In this document: one piece after another, positions 29,271 through 41,223 of the stretch
Numbering within the stretch: position 1 is the first letter of the stretch
Layout: every line of letters starts with the position of its first letter
Source of the DNA: Pseudisothecium myosuroides
Taxonomy: Eukaryota > Streptophyta > Bryopsida > Hypnales > Lembophyllaceae
Reading direction: 5' to 3'
Length of the DNA stretch: 64,000 nucleotides
Assembly (NCBI GenBank): GCA_951799445.1
Contig: OX637292.1
Span: forward strand, 10,171,296-10,235,295
Made by a program: the position numbers and the translations under genes
Notes under the pieces: model-generated
What the model was told of the DNA's origin: nothing
The model's input: only the letters and a program-made list of their open reading frames with translations
The model's database searches: none

Positions 29271-29942
29271 TTAAAAACATTGGAAAAAAAATATAAAATT
29301 TCTATTTAGAGTCAAATATAGAGAAGAAAACAAACTTGGCACTTGGAAAAACCAGTTCAATGCAGGAAATAAAGAAAAACAGTGGGTAAAATTCAAAAAA
29401 TACCTTAAACATTGGCAGCAAGAGTAACACTTGGGTATTTGGATGCATTTGATGTTGTTGAAATTTATATGGTTTGTATTGGTGTGGTTGCGTCTCAATT
29501 CTTCAAAAAATTGGACTTTCTCCAAGTGTTGTTCTTTGACATCCTAAAACTTGTTTGATGATAACATCAATCCATTTGGGAAGAATCACCGGTTAGTTCA
29601 TTGTTAAGTGGTGGATTTGGTAAAAAATCGTTTGCAATCTGAAAACATTGAGAAAAACCCCATGGAAAAAACTATAAAATTTCTAGTTGGAATAAAACAT
29701 AGAGAAGACAACAAACTCGGAACTTGGAAAAACGGGTTCAATGTAAGAATTAAAAAAAACAGTGGGTGAAACTTAAAAAATACCTTGAACATTGGCAGCA
29801 AGAGTGACACTTGGGTATTTGGATGCATTTGATGTTGTAGAAATTTTTATGGTTTGTATTGGTGTGGTTGCGTCCTCAATTCTTCGAAAAATTGGACTTT
29901 CTTTAAGTGTTGTTCCTTGACATCCTAAAACTTGTTGATGGT
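29271..29942. repeat. two-copy direct repeat, spacing about 370 bp
   Basis: Copy 1 (about 29271-29569) and copy 2 (about 29640-29942) share AACAGTGGGT, CATTGGCAGCAAGAGT, ACACTTGGGTATTTGGATGC, GGTTTGTATTGGTGTGGTTG and TGACATCCTAAAACTTG. Copy 2 is followed by TTGATGGTATCATAGG, which resembles a copia primer-binding site (TGGTATCAGAG). That could mean LTR fragments, but nothing else supports it. Confidence 0.7.
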
Positions 29943-30599
29943 ATCATAGGCCCTCCCTCCTTCAGAAATAGGGATCACGGCATCATTAGGGGAGATTTGA
30001 GGGCAATGAAGGGCCATTTTAGCCTTGTTCCTTTTGCTAGGAATTGTTGTATACAGTCAGAAACTTAGAATATTTTAATAATTTAAAAAATTAAAAAATT
30101 AAAAATTAAAAATTGACGTGGCACGCCTTTGACCACATCAAACTACGCATGTGGTAGGGTTCCCAATTTAAAAATGAGTTGGGAACTTGTGGTCTTCTTT
30201 TGCCTCGATTCTTTTTTATTGTTTTTTTTTAATCAAGGTTGAATTGGTTATTGTTAAGAATATGGTGGTTTTGGTAGTGAAGAGATTGATTTGGTGAGAT
30301 TATCTCATGTTATATGTATGGTTTTTCTAAGATTTGATGAAGCAATTGGACTCTATATTTTGTCAAAAGAAGATAAGAAAATACTTGATAGTTTTATCAA
30401 GGACTGCACCGATAGTTTGAAGAATAATAATATAGGTGTTGGTTCATCAAAAAAGAATGAAGACATTGTTGATAAGATGGCGGCAACAATACAAAAGAAT
30501 GGAGGTGATAGGATGGCAACAAAGATTAGATCAAGGCGGCTTGCAATGAAATTTCAATTTGTACAATTATGATAATTTTGTTCAAAAAGATTCATAATG
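29943..30599. other. AT-rich stretch before the LINE
   Basis: Includes repeated AAAATTAAA near 30075-30110 and a 93-codon plus-strand frame at 30291-30572 with no recognisable motif. Nothing else is seen. Confidence 0.4.
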
Positions 30600-31437
30600 A
30601 TGATTACAAAGTCAAACTCAGTATTTGGTGGCTGAGCTCATTGGTTCATTTTAAGCAAAATCCCAAGGGGTGACTTAGGTTTCATCAAAATCTATGCGTC
30701 GACTGAATCACAACTAAGATGCATTCTCTAAAAATCTTTGTCATTGGATCTGCCCAAAATGTGTAGGTGGATTATGATTGGCGATTTTAACATGGTCGAG
30801 AGACGCTGTGACAAATCCACTGCTAGAAGGACAACCATGCCAACAAATGAGAGGCTGTTGTTCAATGGTTTGAAAGACTTGATCCAAGTCATAGAATTCC
30901 CGTTGACTTCTCCCAGCCTCAGGTATTCATGGGACAACTCGAGGTCCGATAATGCTAGGATCATGGCAAGGCTGGACCGCTGTTACATCTTTCCCGACTC
31001 AATTTGTGGACAACAAAAAATAGTGGAGTACCGAATCAAAGGCAATCATACGAGATCAGACCATTGCCCGGTCTTCTTGCGGATCGAGTTTGAAAAGCCC
31101 TCCGCTCGCCCAAGCAGGTGGGTGATGTCCTCGTTTCATATTGATGAGGCCAAACCAATGATCCGTCAGATTTGGTCATTAGCGCCACAAAATGCTAGCT
31201 TTTTCTCCAAGCTCAAGCTCGTCACCAAATTCTATCAAAGTTACTGTATCAGGCACGCACATAGCAACAAAGACATTGAAGAGACCCTATGTAAGAGCCT
31301 TGAATAGAAAATCAAGCAATTGCAAGCTACTCCTCAGTTTGCTCAACTACAACAGGAGGTCTACCAAATAAGGGACGAACTCACAAATCTCGAAGTGAAG
31401 AAAATTGAGGGCTAGAAGATTAGGTTCCGGACAAGGT
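30600..31437 (+). pseudogene. LINE endonuclease remnant
   Basis: The apurinic/apyrimidinic endonuclease domain that nicks target DNA. It starts mid-domain (WWLSSLVHFKQNPKG), passes a frameshift to GFIKIYASTESQLRCIL and a stop, and then runs open to 31307 with GDFNMVE, DRCYIF and SDHCPVFL. The amino-terminal catalytic Asn/Glu region is missing, so it could not cut. The downstream part is a linker toward the reverse transcriptase. Confidence 0.8.
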
Positions 31438-31481
31438 GGCGGCTTTACGATGATAGCTCTCCACATAATTCTTTAGAGCAG

Positions 31482-32408
31482 TTAACCCCTAAAGGCCCAA
31501 GGCCTTTTTTCTGCCAAAAAACACTCAAACCTGCCATTTTTATAGCAAGGAGTAAAAAATTTGAAAAATGTTTATTTTGCACATCTAACCATTGTATCTT
31601 ACACCTAACTAGTATGAAAATGTGTGGAAAAAATTTCAGAATTTTTGACCGCTCAGATTGCAAGATATCTGCGTTTAAAGTGGAAAAAACAAGTATTTTA
31701 GCACATTGCGGGACTAGATTTTTTGACTTTAAACATTTTTAACTTAAAATTTTTGCACTACAAAGTTTAGAGCTTTAAATCTTTATAGTGAAGAATTGAG
31801 TTGAGAGTGTAGGGAAAAAAAATATTTTCAAAAAAACTTAATTATCATTCCTAAAACAATTAATAAGTAGAAGTAGGTAAAATCTAAAATATTAATATAT
31901 TTTAGTTGGAATTAAAATACGCTAATCCCAATGGTGAGATTGTTCTAGCAAGTAAGCTAAACCATGAGAATTTTGTTTTTTTGAAAAATTGCAAAAATAG
32001 CATTTAGAAATGACCCCTACAAGTTATTTTTTTCAAGAAGATGCTCTAATTGCCCAAAAAACAAGAAGGTCCATAACTTTCTTATAACAAATCCAAATGA
32101 AATGAACCAAAGCTTTCCACATAGACAAAAATATAATTTACGAGAAAAAAAATATTAAAAAAAAAAATCAAATTTTTGCCAAATTTTTTTGCTGCCCAGA
32201 CTGCCCAGTTACGAAAAAAAGTAACATATTTGGCCATAACTTTTGACTCCTATTTCCAAATGTCATGAAATTTAGTGTATATGAAAAATATTCCTTGCGC
32301 CCACCTTCTATTAAAATTTCAGCTCAAAATATGAAAATATCTAGTCACACGTACCTGCCCAAAATTTCTATACAACCAAAAAATATATGCCGGTCCTTTA
32401 GGGATTAA
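31482..32408 (-). mobile_element. TTAA-ended inverted-repeat element (about 0.93-kb family), copy 1
   Basis: Bounded by TTAACCCCTAAAGG on the left and CCTTTAGGGATTAA on the right: 14-bp inverted ends with one mismatch, flanked by TTAA. In the reverse complement its interior matches the copies at 46048-46983 and 62833-63775, for example GCAGATATCTTGCAATCTG, AAAATGGCAGG and GGTACGTGTGAC-type blocks. No transposase frame is visible. It interrupts the LINE between FFRAVK-like and RRANEH-like codons. TTAA targeting with CCC ends indicates piggyBac-type mobilisation (inference). Confidence 0.85.
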
Positions 32409-32429
32409 AGAAGAGCCAATGAACATCTT

Positions 32430-33754
32430 GATAATTGAGCTAAGGGACCAATAGGGATTAATTAAACATGATCAAGTTGACTTGGAGAACATTTGTATAG
32501 AGTTTTATTCAAGATTATACTTCCAAGACAAATCGACAACCCACAGCCGTGAAGCTAGGGGTAAAATTCTACAATGTGTAGAAAATAGATTCTCCCCTCT
32601 AATGGCAGAAATGCTAGACAAGCCTTTGACCCAAGATGAATTACACCACGCGGTCCTACAGATGGAAAAGGGATGAAGCCCGGGGCCTGACGGAGTAACA
32701 ACCAAAATTTTTAGTCAATTCTAGGACATGCTCGAGGAGGAATTCATGACAATGATTGAGGAGTCAGTCTTGCGAGGTAGCTTCCCCGCAGGTATGACAT
32801 TAGGTACCATCATTTTACTCTTCAAAGCGGGTGATCAAGCCAATCTCTCAAGTTGGAGACCAATAATGTTGCTTAACGTTTGTACAAGATAGTAGCAAAA
32901 GCTCTCCAAATTTGGTTGTAGAGCTTACTTAAGGATGTCATTAGTCTAGAATAATCCGCATTTCTTCCTTTCGAACATATTTTAGCAAACATCCTTCTAC
33001 AATACGAAACAGTGAGAATAGGCTAGAGAGTCCAATCAGGATTTAATTTTCCTTAAGTTTGATTTCACTAAGGCTTATGATATGGTGTCATGGGATTTAT
33101 TTTTTTCAGTAATGGAAAAGACTGGAATTCCCAATTCCTTTTCTAAGCTAGTGATGATGCTCTTAAGGGATGCCTCAGCTACAATGCTATTAAATGGCAA
33201 AGCTACCTTGTCTTTTGCTATTTTTGTGGGATGAGACAGGGCTGCCCATTGGCGCCCTACCTCTTTTTACTAGTGGGGGAAGCCCTCAACATGGCCGCAA
33301 CAACAGAACAAAGGTTGGGTAGAATTCATGGAATCCAACTTTCTAACTGCGAGTTGCAACAATTACTGTTACAATACGCTGACAACATAGGACTTTCAAA
33401 TATCGGACGAGAGGAAGACTTAAAAAACACCATATCCCTCCTACAAACATTTGGGGCGGCGTCCGGCCTTATAATCAACAGGATCAAGAGCATTGGTTAC
33501 TGGTTTCCAAGCTTCTTCAACCAGCATGGATTGACAAGTACGACATGATATGTGCTCCACCGGGTTCAGTCACTAAGTTACTTGGAGTATTGTTTGGTAT
33601 TACTCTTGAGACAGCAGATGTTGACGAGTTCTTACAAGTGAAAATAAAAAAGAAGCTATTGTACTGGACCACTCAAAGTTTATTGCTTGTAGGGAGAGGT
33701 ACGGTGAGCAATGCTATCCTACTCTCAAGTCTTTATTACTTTATTGCAATTTAG
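32430..33754 (+). pseudogene. LINE reverse transcriptase remnant
   Basis: The reverse-transcriptase palm and fingers of the LINE, read in pieces with at least three stops and several frameshifts: ENICIEFYSRLYFQDKS, LDKPLTQDELHHAVLQMEKG, a stop, SPGPDGVTTKIF, DFTKAYDMVSWD, GMRQGCPLAPYLFLLV and LLLQYADNIGLSN. The catalytic YADD is YADN here, so the second aspartate is lost in addition to the nonsense changes. Confidence 0.85.
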
Positions 33755-35698
33755 AGCGGATTGATTCAAGTCATCTATGCCATCGGAGCAACCTCCGCAA
33801 CTACTTGTGGAGCGGCTCCAAACACACTACGTGAACAAAAATAAATTGAGAAGACTGTTGTCCACCCAAAGGAGTTGGAGGACTAAAATTACTCGATTCC
33901 GAAATCTCCCTCACGGCGTTAGTGCGTTATTGGTGAAATGGGTCTTATATGCCATTGAACTAGGCATTTCTAATTACAAAGTTTTTTTACAATATCAGTT
34001 TTATAGAGTGAAGCCAAACCCAAAACAGGGGTATTGGTTTCCATTGCAGTAGTGGCTAATGGTTCATAGCTCATCAGTTACCAAGGGCTCACAAACTTGG
34101 AACAAAGTTACATCTGCGTGGAAGCGTATTGCCAACCACATCGAACTCACCGCTCCTACAAATGCTGAGGAGGTGTCGACAACCAGTCTGTAGTGGGTCA
34201 CAAGCTACATAGGATTGAACTTCTCTTTTGCTCAGACTAGGGCCAGGAAACTGGCACAAAATGGACTAAAAAATATTGCAGATGTGTGGGACTCAGCCAA
34301 AAGAGAGTTCAAATCGTGGGAGGTAATCCAAGACAACTTTCATCTCACAAACGCAGAGCAATGACAATGGAGTTACCTCATCTCACATATTCCCCGTGAG
34401 TCGATTCAGTTATTGACTAGTCAGATTGATTAGGTTCAAACTGGACAATGGGTGGAATTATTTAGTAATTTGGATGACAAGCTCCCAAATATTGTATGGC
34501 AAGTCGGAGATCAAGGCTTTGAGTGTTACATTTCACAGTCTCAGAGTTTTTTTACCAGATATAATTGTAAGAGCAACTGTTGGCCTTCTCTCCAGGCAAC
34601 TCTCGTTTATTCAGCATCCAAAAGAAGGCACAAGATACAAAGACTTCGTCCACAGGGTCTATGTGCTTGAAGGAAGGAAGACCTCCAAGGGTGCACCTAT
34701 CCTACTCTTTGCTAAAGCATTACAAAACTTAACGTTTGATCCTAGAAGATGGGTGTGGGACAATGGAGTCTCACTGTGTTTTACTCAACATCTACTAGCA
34801 GATTGCTATTGACTAAGCAAACTCAGCTTAAAAGATCCATATCTTCAAAATGGCCAGGCTATCTTCCGTTAAACTTTGTAACACATTAGAAAGATCTTTG
34901 GTCCAAGACTCGATCACAAAAAGAAGTGGCTTTCATGTGATCTGTGTGGCACAACACTATAACAGTTCACTCTTGGAGTGTCCGTATTAACCCGGGTATC
35001 GACACTAGGTGTAATTGCTGCACGTTTGATACTGCTAAGACTCCCATATACATATTTTATCACTACCCATGGGCTCAGGAGGTATGGGAATATGCACAAT
35101 CTATACTTATTCATTTATGTATTGATCAGTCAAATCCTACATATTAATGCCATCCTACATATTAAATTCAGTTACAGACATTGTATCTTTGGAGGCACAC
35201 TTCCTCGTAGATTTTGACATCTTAAAACCATTTGGTCCTTAGTTTGAGGATCCTCATTATGGATCATATGGATATCTAGGAATAATAAGGTGTTCATTCA
35301 AAATGAGTGGCCCTGTGAGCGCATATAGAAAGCCATTTGGATGGCTTTACTTGACTCAGGGCGGGCAGTGCAAATGAAGGTGCATAGTCGGGCTTGTCAT
35401 TGAACGCTTCATGCAGAGGAGATTTGGGCAGAGTTTGAAAAAATTTGGCTTCAGTCTCCGATTTTGGCTAGCAAAGAAAATGGATGGTACACATGGAAGA
35501 GAGAAGGCCCTCCGCCTTGTCTGTCTATATAATCCTTCTCCCCTCTGGAATCTTTCCTTTGTTTTTTGTTTTGAGTTCTATCTCTTGTTTTTTATATTTT
35601 TGCTCGCTGTCTCTTCATTGGCCAGCCACAAGGCTTGGCCGGTTTGTACTTGGTTCCTTTTTTAATGTAGTGTGTTATTCCATTTGTTCAAAAAAATA

Positions 35699-36797
35699 TC
35701 ATAATGGTTTGTAAATTTGTCTATAAACTTTGGTAGTAAATTCATAGTAATCATATGATATAGGTGGTTTTAAATCACTGTGGTCACATTGGTCGTGTTA
35801 GGATCATTGGACATCCCAAATGGGCAGACATATCAGACAGTTTGGGCGGACTGGATAGACAATGTAGCTACCTTAAAGTAGTCACATTGTATAGATTAGC
35901 GTTATTAGATGTCATGAATGGGCGAACAAGTTGAATGGTTTGGACGGACAATCCATTCAATGTGACAATTATGTTTGAAATGATAGTTTTAACTATCAAT
36001 TGAATGTGTATTTCTTTCTTTTAATAAACATAATATCTTTTTTAAGATTTGAGTTATTATATTATGCCAACCTAGATTTTTTTTCAAAAAAAATTCTAAT
36101 AAAATTTATTTCACTTATTATAATTACATAATTCACTTTAAAATGGATTATTTATGATTTGAGCACCTCTGCAAATTATAGTGGAGTTGCTTATCCAAAA
36201 TGTTGAACCAATATTTTTCGACTCATACGCTTCATCCAAAGTCAAAGGGCAGAGAAATTTTAAGATAACATTTGAGGCATCATGGATTTCTATGTAGAAC
36301 CACGATCCTCATGATTTGACTTCCCACTTGTAAACTTGGGCAAAGGGCTTGGCAAAGGATCAGTACAACAATTGCACCTAGTTGTACATGTGGTTCTTCA
36401 TGCAAGGTAAAATGATGTTGAGGTTCCCACTTTGTTGCATAAGATATTGAATGGAATATGCTTACAAGAGGATTGTAGCGTCGTCTGATCTGGTGAATCT
36501 TCCAAGCTAGCTTTGCCACCATGTAGAACAAGTACTTGATAGATGAACCATGCACCTGGTTCTGAAAAAACCATGCTGGAACGCAATGTAGTACTTCCTC
36601 TTAACAAACTCTTGAAACTTGTTGCACCCTAACAATTGCTTCAACATGCAAGGACAAATATTGCACTTTGGCATATTATTTATACCAAATGACTCACTCT
36701 CAAAATCTTCAAACACGGTGGCACAAATCCAATGACTCCACAGGAACTTATGTGATTGAAGATTGGAGTAGAAATGAGGATCCACAGGGGTGATTTT
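35699..36797. other. AT-rich intergenic, nothing recognised
   Basis: Two loosely similar stretches, GTCACATTGGTCGTGTTAGG near 35783 and GTCACATTGTATAGATTAGC near 35882, suggest an old duplication. Minus-strand frames at 36280-36872 have no recognised motif or clear splice signals. Confidence 0.4.
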
Positions 36798-38115
36798 TAC
36801 TACAAGAAATTGAGGGTATAAATGACTGCAAAAAATGACTTCAAATTGACTTCCAACAATCATTTCGGACAAAAATGACAGATAAATGATTCAGGGCCCT
36901 GTTGTCATTTTGGATAAGTCATTTTTAAATGACTACAACACTTATTATCACCATCCGTTTTTTCCTTGGATGGGCTTTGGATGAGAAAGTTTGAGGTGGA
37001 CATCTACATTCGCAGTCATTTGCGAGTCATTTTGTAATTGAGTCTAGGGCCATTTCAAATCTGTTTTTTTTCAAGATATTTGAATTTCAGATCTACCATT
37101 TTTCTAGATTTTAGAATTTAAAATCTAAATTTTTTCTAGATTTCAAAATTCCAGATCTACCTTATCCTAGATTTCAAAAATTCAAATATTGGTATTTAAT
37201 AGATTTCATTGGTTTAGGAAACCATACAATTTCATAGATTCTATAATTTCTTGGATTTTAAGTATTTTTTTATTTCTATAGATTATAAAAATCTACAAAT
37301 TGTAGAAATCTATACTCTATAGAAATCTACAAATTGTAGAGATTTTAGAATTAAATCACAAAAATTCAGTGCATAAGACTACAACAACTTACAAGTCTTA
37401 TACGTCCAACCTAATGGTAGTTACTCTTTACAATTGATATGGCACAGTTGATATAAGACAAATGAGAATGAACTTTGAAAGCAACTAGGAAACAACTAGA
37501 AATCGACTAAGAAACAACTAGTATATGACTTAAAAGCAACTAGGTAAAGACTAGCTTCACTATTGGAAAATTCAATTTTTTTGTTAATTTGGTTGCATTC
37601 ATTTGGTTCACATTTCTATTAATTTCTATCCAAATCAACAGAAAAGTGAATCAAATCTACGCAACCAAATCAACAAAAAAGCTGAATTTTCTAGTAGTAA
37701 AGGAAATGATTAAGAAACAACTAGTGTACGACTAGAAAGCGACTAGAAAATGACTCACTCCTAAACCGCGGACACATTAGCGTTGTGAAATCCACGTAGG
37801 CAACTTCAAATTCCCTCAAAGGTGCCTTCATTGAAAAAGAAGTCATTTACAAGTCGCAGATCAGTGATGCCAAGTTGCAGAAAATGACTGTGACCTCTAC
37901 AATAGGAAAGCAAATGAACCTTGAACAAAAACATGCATAGGAAGTCTGGTTTTCATCACGTCTTCATCCCCCAGTTGCAACCACAACTAGTAAATGACTT
38001 GGACATTGTCAACAAAGGCCAGAGGATGCAATTAGAGAAGTGCAGTCGCGTTGTAGTTGTTCTGGGGAAGCATAAATGACTCTGCAATCATTTATACCTC
38101 CATTTTCTTGTAGTG
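36798..38115. mobile_element. non-autonomous CACTA-type DNA transposon
   Basis: The left end TACTACAAGAAATTGAGG and the right end CATTTTCTTGTAGTG are inverted (CACTACAAGAAA type, with the first left base changed). Sub-terminal blocks GGTATAAATGACTGCA and TGCAATCATTTATACC continue the inverted repeat. TTT flanks both sides (36795-36797 and 38116-38118), the 3-bp target duplication expected of CACTA elements. Many AAATGACT/AGTCATTT sub-terminal repeats resemble transposase-binding sites. No transposase is seen, and a foldback element is nested at 37558-37699. Confidence 0.85.
37558..37699. mobile_element. 142-bp foldback element nested in the CACTA element
   Basis: Begins CACTATTGGAAAATTCA and ends TGAATTTTCTAGTAGTA, imperfect inverted ends that continue inward (TTGTTAATTTGGTTGC against GCAACCAAATCAACAAA). 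The whole segment can fold into one hairpin. No clear target duplication is seen. Confidence 0.65.
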
Positions 38116-38739
38116 TTTACTAGTACAATTGAATTGAAAGATTGCCTCTTAGTCCAAGGCTTTTCTCAAGGCAAGCTTAGCAAGAACAACTTGGATATCG
38201 GTAAACCGAGAAATTTGACACACTCTAGAATATCCAGAAGGAATTGTACAGGGAGAACTTGAAAAAGATTAACATCAACTGTAGGCCCTTCTATAATATT
38301 CCTCACCAGTCCGTTGCTCTCAGAGGTAGCTTTTGTAAGCTCTTTGATGCTTTTTCATGAACTCCTTAGGTTTTCCATGGCCTCTACGATGGATTTGAGA
38401 TTTTGCTTTCTCCAACTTTTCATTTTGGGATTTGACTTGCCCCACCTCAAATAATGAAAGATAATTTTTTACAATCTGCTATTGCAATGAAGATGCAATA
38501 GTTTATACATCAGTTTGTCAACCTTTTGGCCAAATTAATTTTTTCACAATGATTTGGAATTTTATAGAAATTCATCAAATTCTGAGTTAACTACCAAATA
38601 TTTAACATGCAGTGCAAACATAGAGTTTCATGAGATCCCATGTTAATACTAAAGATATTTTTATAGCGATTCATCAATCCTAAGCTAACTACTAAGTATC
38701 CACTATACAACGCAAATGTAGAGCTTTCACATGCCATAC

Positions 38740-39490
38740 CTTCAATCTTGCAATCTCGACCGTGGCTACAAATTTCTCTTCTTTGTTCTGCTTACTTAAA
38801 AACTCCAACAATTGGGTTACCGACATCCGATTCAACAATTTGCAATTGCGTGCCTTCCATGTAGCAAAAATATGCTCCATCATTTTTGCCACAACTTGTG
38901 ACTCCACGTCTCTACCTGTAATTACACATGGAAAACAGTTGCCATAATAATAGAAAACAATTGCCATAATAAGCTAGAATTTAGATGTGATAGCAATTTA
39001 TAATTCTACATGGACCTCATATTGAATCCGTAAGGTACATCTTGTATTGACTAGCATAGCATAATATGACTACTATGGCTAGAAGAATGGCGGATACAGC
39101 ATTGAGCTCCAAGGTTAGAAGAATGACAAATGGCTAGAAGAATAGCGTGAGCTACATACATGCTATATTGACAAATCCCCAAAGGCAGAATACATGCATG
39201 CACTTTAGACTATGAATAACACTTTTAAGGAATAATATCAAACTAACTAAAATAAATGTCATTGACATCTTACTTGCAATTGGTGGCTCTCTATAGTGGA
39301 CGCAGATTGCAGGTCTATACGGTGGACACAGATTGCACGTGAAGCAAGCTCAACATACGCCAAGACTTGGGCAACAACATGGATAGCTCAAGAGGATCAT
39401 GTTTGGATTGCTCTTTGGTAGTATAGCCAGGCAGTTTTGGTAAAAGTCCAAGATCAAGTAGTCTCTGGTCAACAACACTCACTGCGTGGG
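38740..39490 (-). pseudogene. possible exons of an unrecognised gene, probably broken
   Basis: One exon-like block at 38740-38915 has a good acceptor (TAATTACAG) and donor (AAG then GTATGG). It reads RDVESQVVAKMMEHIFATWK, then NRMSVTQLLEFLSKQNKEEK. Upstream, 39275-39490 reads METHAVSVVDQRLLDLGLLP in one frame and then AIHVVAQVLAYVELASRAIC in another, ending at a CAA-GTAAG donor. The phase there does not join the next block without a stop, and the frames shift inside the second block. I do not recognise the family; a decayed gene copy is the likeliest reading. Confidence 0.35.
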
Positions 39491-41223
39491 TTTCCATTAA
39501 TCTTTTGCGGGTGGAAAAACTCCCTAATATCTTGATTAGAATTTTCTAGATAATCATTTAATTTGATTCTAGAATATCCTGTCCATTTGCCAAATTGTAG
39601 ATGCATTCAAACTCTGTCATGCATTAGTGAAAAATGTACGTGTGAATCTCAATAAGCAAGATTAAAGTAGTTGAAAGTTTTGTGATCCGTCTAATTTGAT
39701 TTGGGAATCCTGCATTAAATCCTAATGCACGAATCTCAATAATGAATTTTTAAAATACAAATGAATTTTTTATTCCAATTTTCTTACAAGACTACTCTCC
39801 TTTTCAAGCAATAAAGACTGCTAAAACTACATGAAAATTAGCAGAACTCTAACTAATGCCACCAAAATTCCCTAGGCAGGATTTTAGGGCTATACCTTAA
39901 GTATTCACATTTAAACGCTTTCCGCAAATCTCAATTGCCAAGCCTTCATCAAGATTACAAACAATTAGAGATTTCTCAACAATGCATGGAAGCTTTGGAT
40001 GCAACAGGCAACAAAAGTGCAATTCAATAGGCAGCAAAAGTGCATTTTCTTGCTTCACAACAAAATATTCAAACCTTAGTAGCAACGAACACAAATGTGG
40101 CAATTGACAAAAAACACCATTTGCAAAAGCCTTAGGCGCAATGGAGAGTGTCCAATTGAGGAGCGTCAATGAGGACATGGGGAACAAAAAATATTTTGTC
40201 CTACAAAATCCGAATGCTTGTCCATAAGCAGGGTTTAAGGGTCTAGTTGTGTGAGTACTTGGGGTTCAAATTGATTTTGCAAACAACTTGAATCTTGGGT
40301 TGCTTTGATTTGTTATAACTCTTTTATGATGTGGAGACCAAACCTGGGCCTCGATTTATAGTATTTCACATTTTTCTATTGGTTCCTTAAGTATTGGGCA
40401 AAAAATGAAACTATAAACACCTTGGCAAAGTTGTGGAGCAAATTATGAGGTTAAAGAATAAAAATAAAAAGTAAAGGATAGAAACTATGCCTAAGTAAAA
40501 AATATGTTCTACGTATTTATAGTGAATACAAGATTTTTTTTATAGAAGGCTTTGTGTCAAGCTTAGTTTGCTTGGAAAATACACATACATCTTTGGCTAC
40601 CGGCAAGAGCAGTCAAAAACAGTTACCTAAGTTGTAGAAGGTGTGTGCTGGCAGGCAAGTAGGCCTTGGATTCTTCAATCCACTTGTTTGAGTCTTATAA
40701 TGGATTTTTTATATGGTAATGGGAATTTGAAAAAGAAGAAATTTCATTCAGTCGCATACCTCCTTCTAATTCATAGGCTTGGTTCATCCAATTGAAATCC
40801 AACAATACTTTTTGAAGATGTCGTGAACTACCATTTTGCTTCACCTTTTAGAAAATGGAAATTATAAACAATGTGTGTGAATTTACAAATCTAAAAGTAT
40901 TAGTATTTCGGATTAAAGCGGAACTATTAATTAGGAAGTTTTCTATTAGATAATGATGGAAACAATCTTCAAGAATTTAGGGTGAAAAACTGAAAAGTGC
41001 AATTAGGAGAAAACAAAGGAAAAATTCTAGGGAAATAATAGAGATTCTAAACTAAAATTACTTTAAGAAAGATATGGTAAAGTAACCAAATTAGGCAAAT
41101 GGTAAAATGGTGATAAAATAAATAAAAAAATACAACAAAGTAGAAAAATGAAATTAGAATTAAATAGCAAACCAAAAAGATAACAACGAAAAAAATACTA
41201 AACCAAGATGAGAACAAAATACT
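39491..41223. other. AT-rich intergenic, nothing recognised
   Basis: Only short chance frames (for example 39897-40187, minus) without splice support or motifs. No repeats with clear ends are seen. Confidence 0.45.

Larger units (their letters stand above)
30600..35698 (+). mobile_element. 5'-truncated, decayed L1-type LINE interrupted by a TTAA element
   Basis: Non-LTR retrotransposon on the plus strand. In order: apurinic endonuclease (GDFNMVE near 30780, SDHCPVFL near 31060), reverse transcriptase (FYSRLYFQDKS near 32500, PGPDGVT near 32680, DFTKAYDMVSWD near 33063, MRQGCPLAPYLF at 33231), a zinc-knuckle-like C-terminus near 34990-35100, and a 3' end CCATTTGTTCAAAAAAA. TCATAATG lies just before (30592-30599) and just after or at (35699-35706) the element, a plausible 8-bp target duplication. 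Coding is broken by many stops and frameshifts, and a 927-bp element sits at 31482-32408, so it is inactive. Confidence 0.85.

Noticed and set aside
29930..29945. Primer-binding-like TTGATGGTATCATAGG after a duplicated segment
   Set aside because: The match to TGGTATCAGAG is partial, and no LTR ends, gag or pol accompany it.
30291..30572. 93-codon frame just before the LINE, considered as LINE ORF1
   Set aside because: The TCATAATG target duplication starts the LINE at about 30600, and the frame lacks a zinc knuckle or other ORF1 motif.
36280..36872. Overlapping minus-strand frames resembling exons
   Set aside because: No consistent splice signals or motifs; frames overlap each other.
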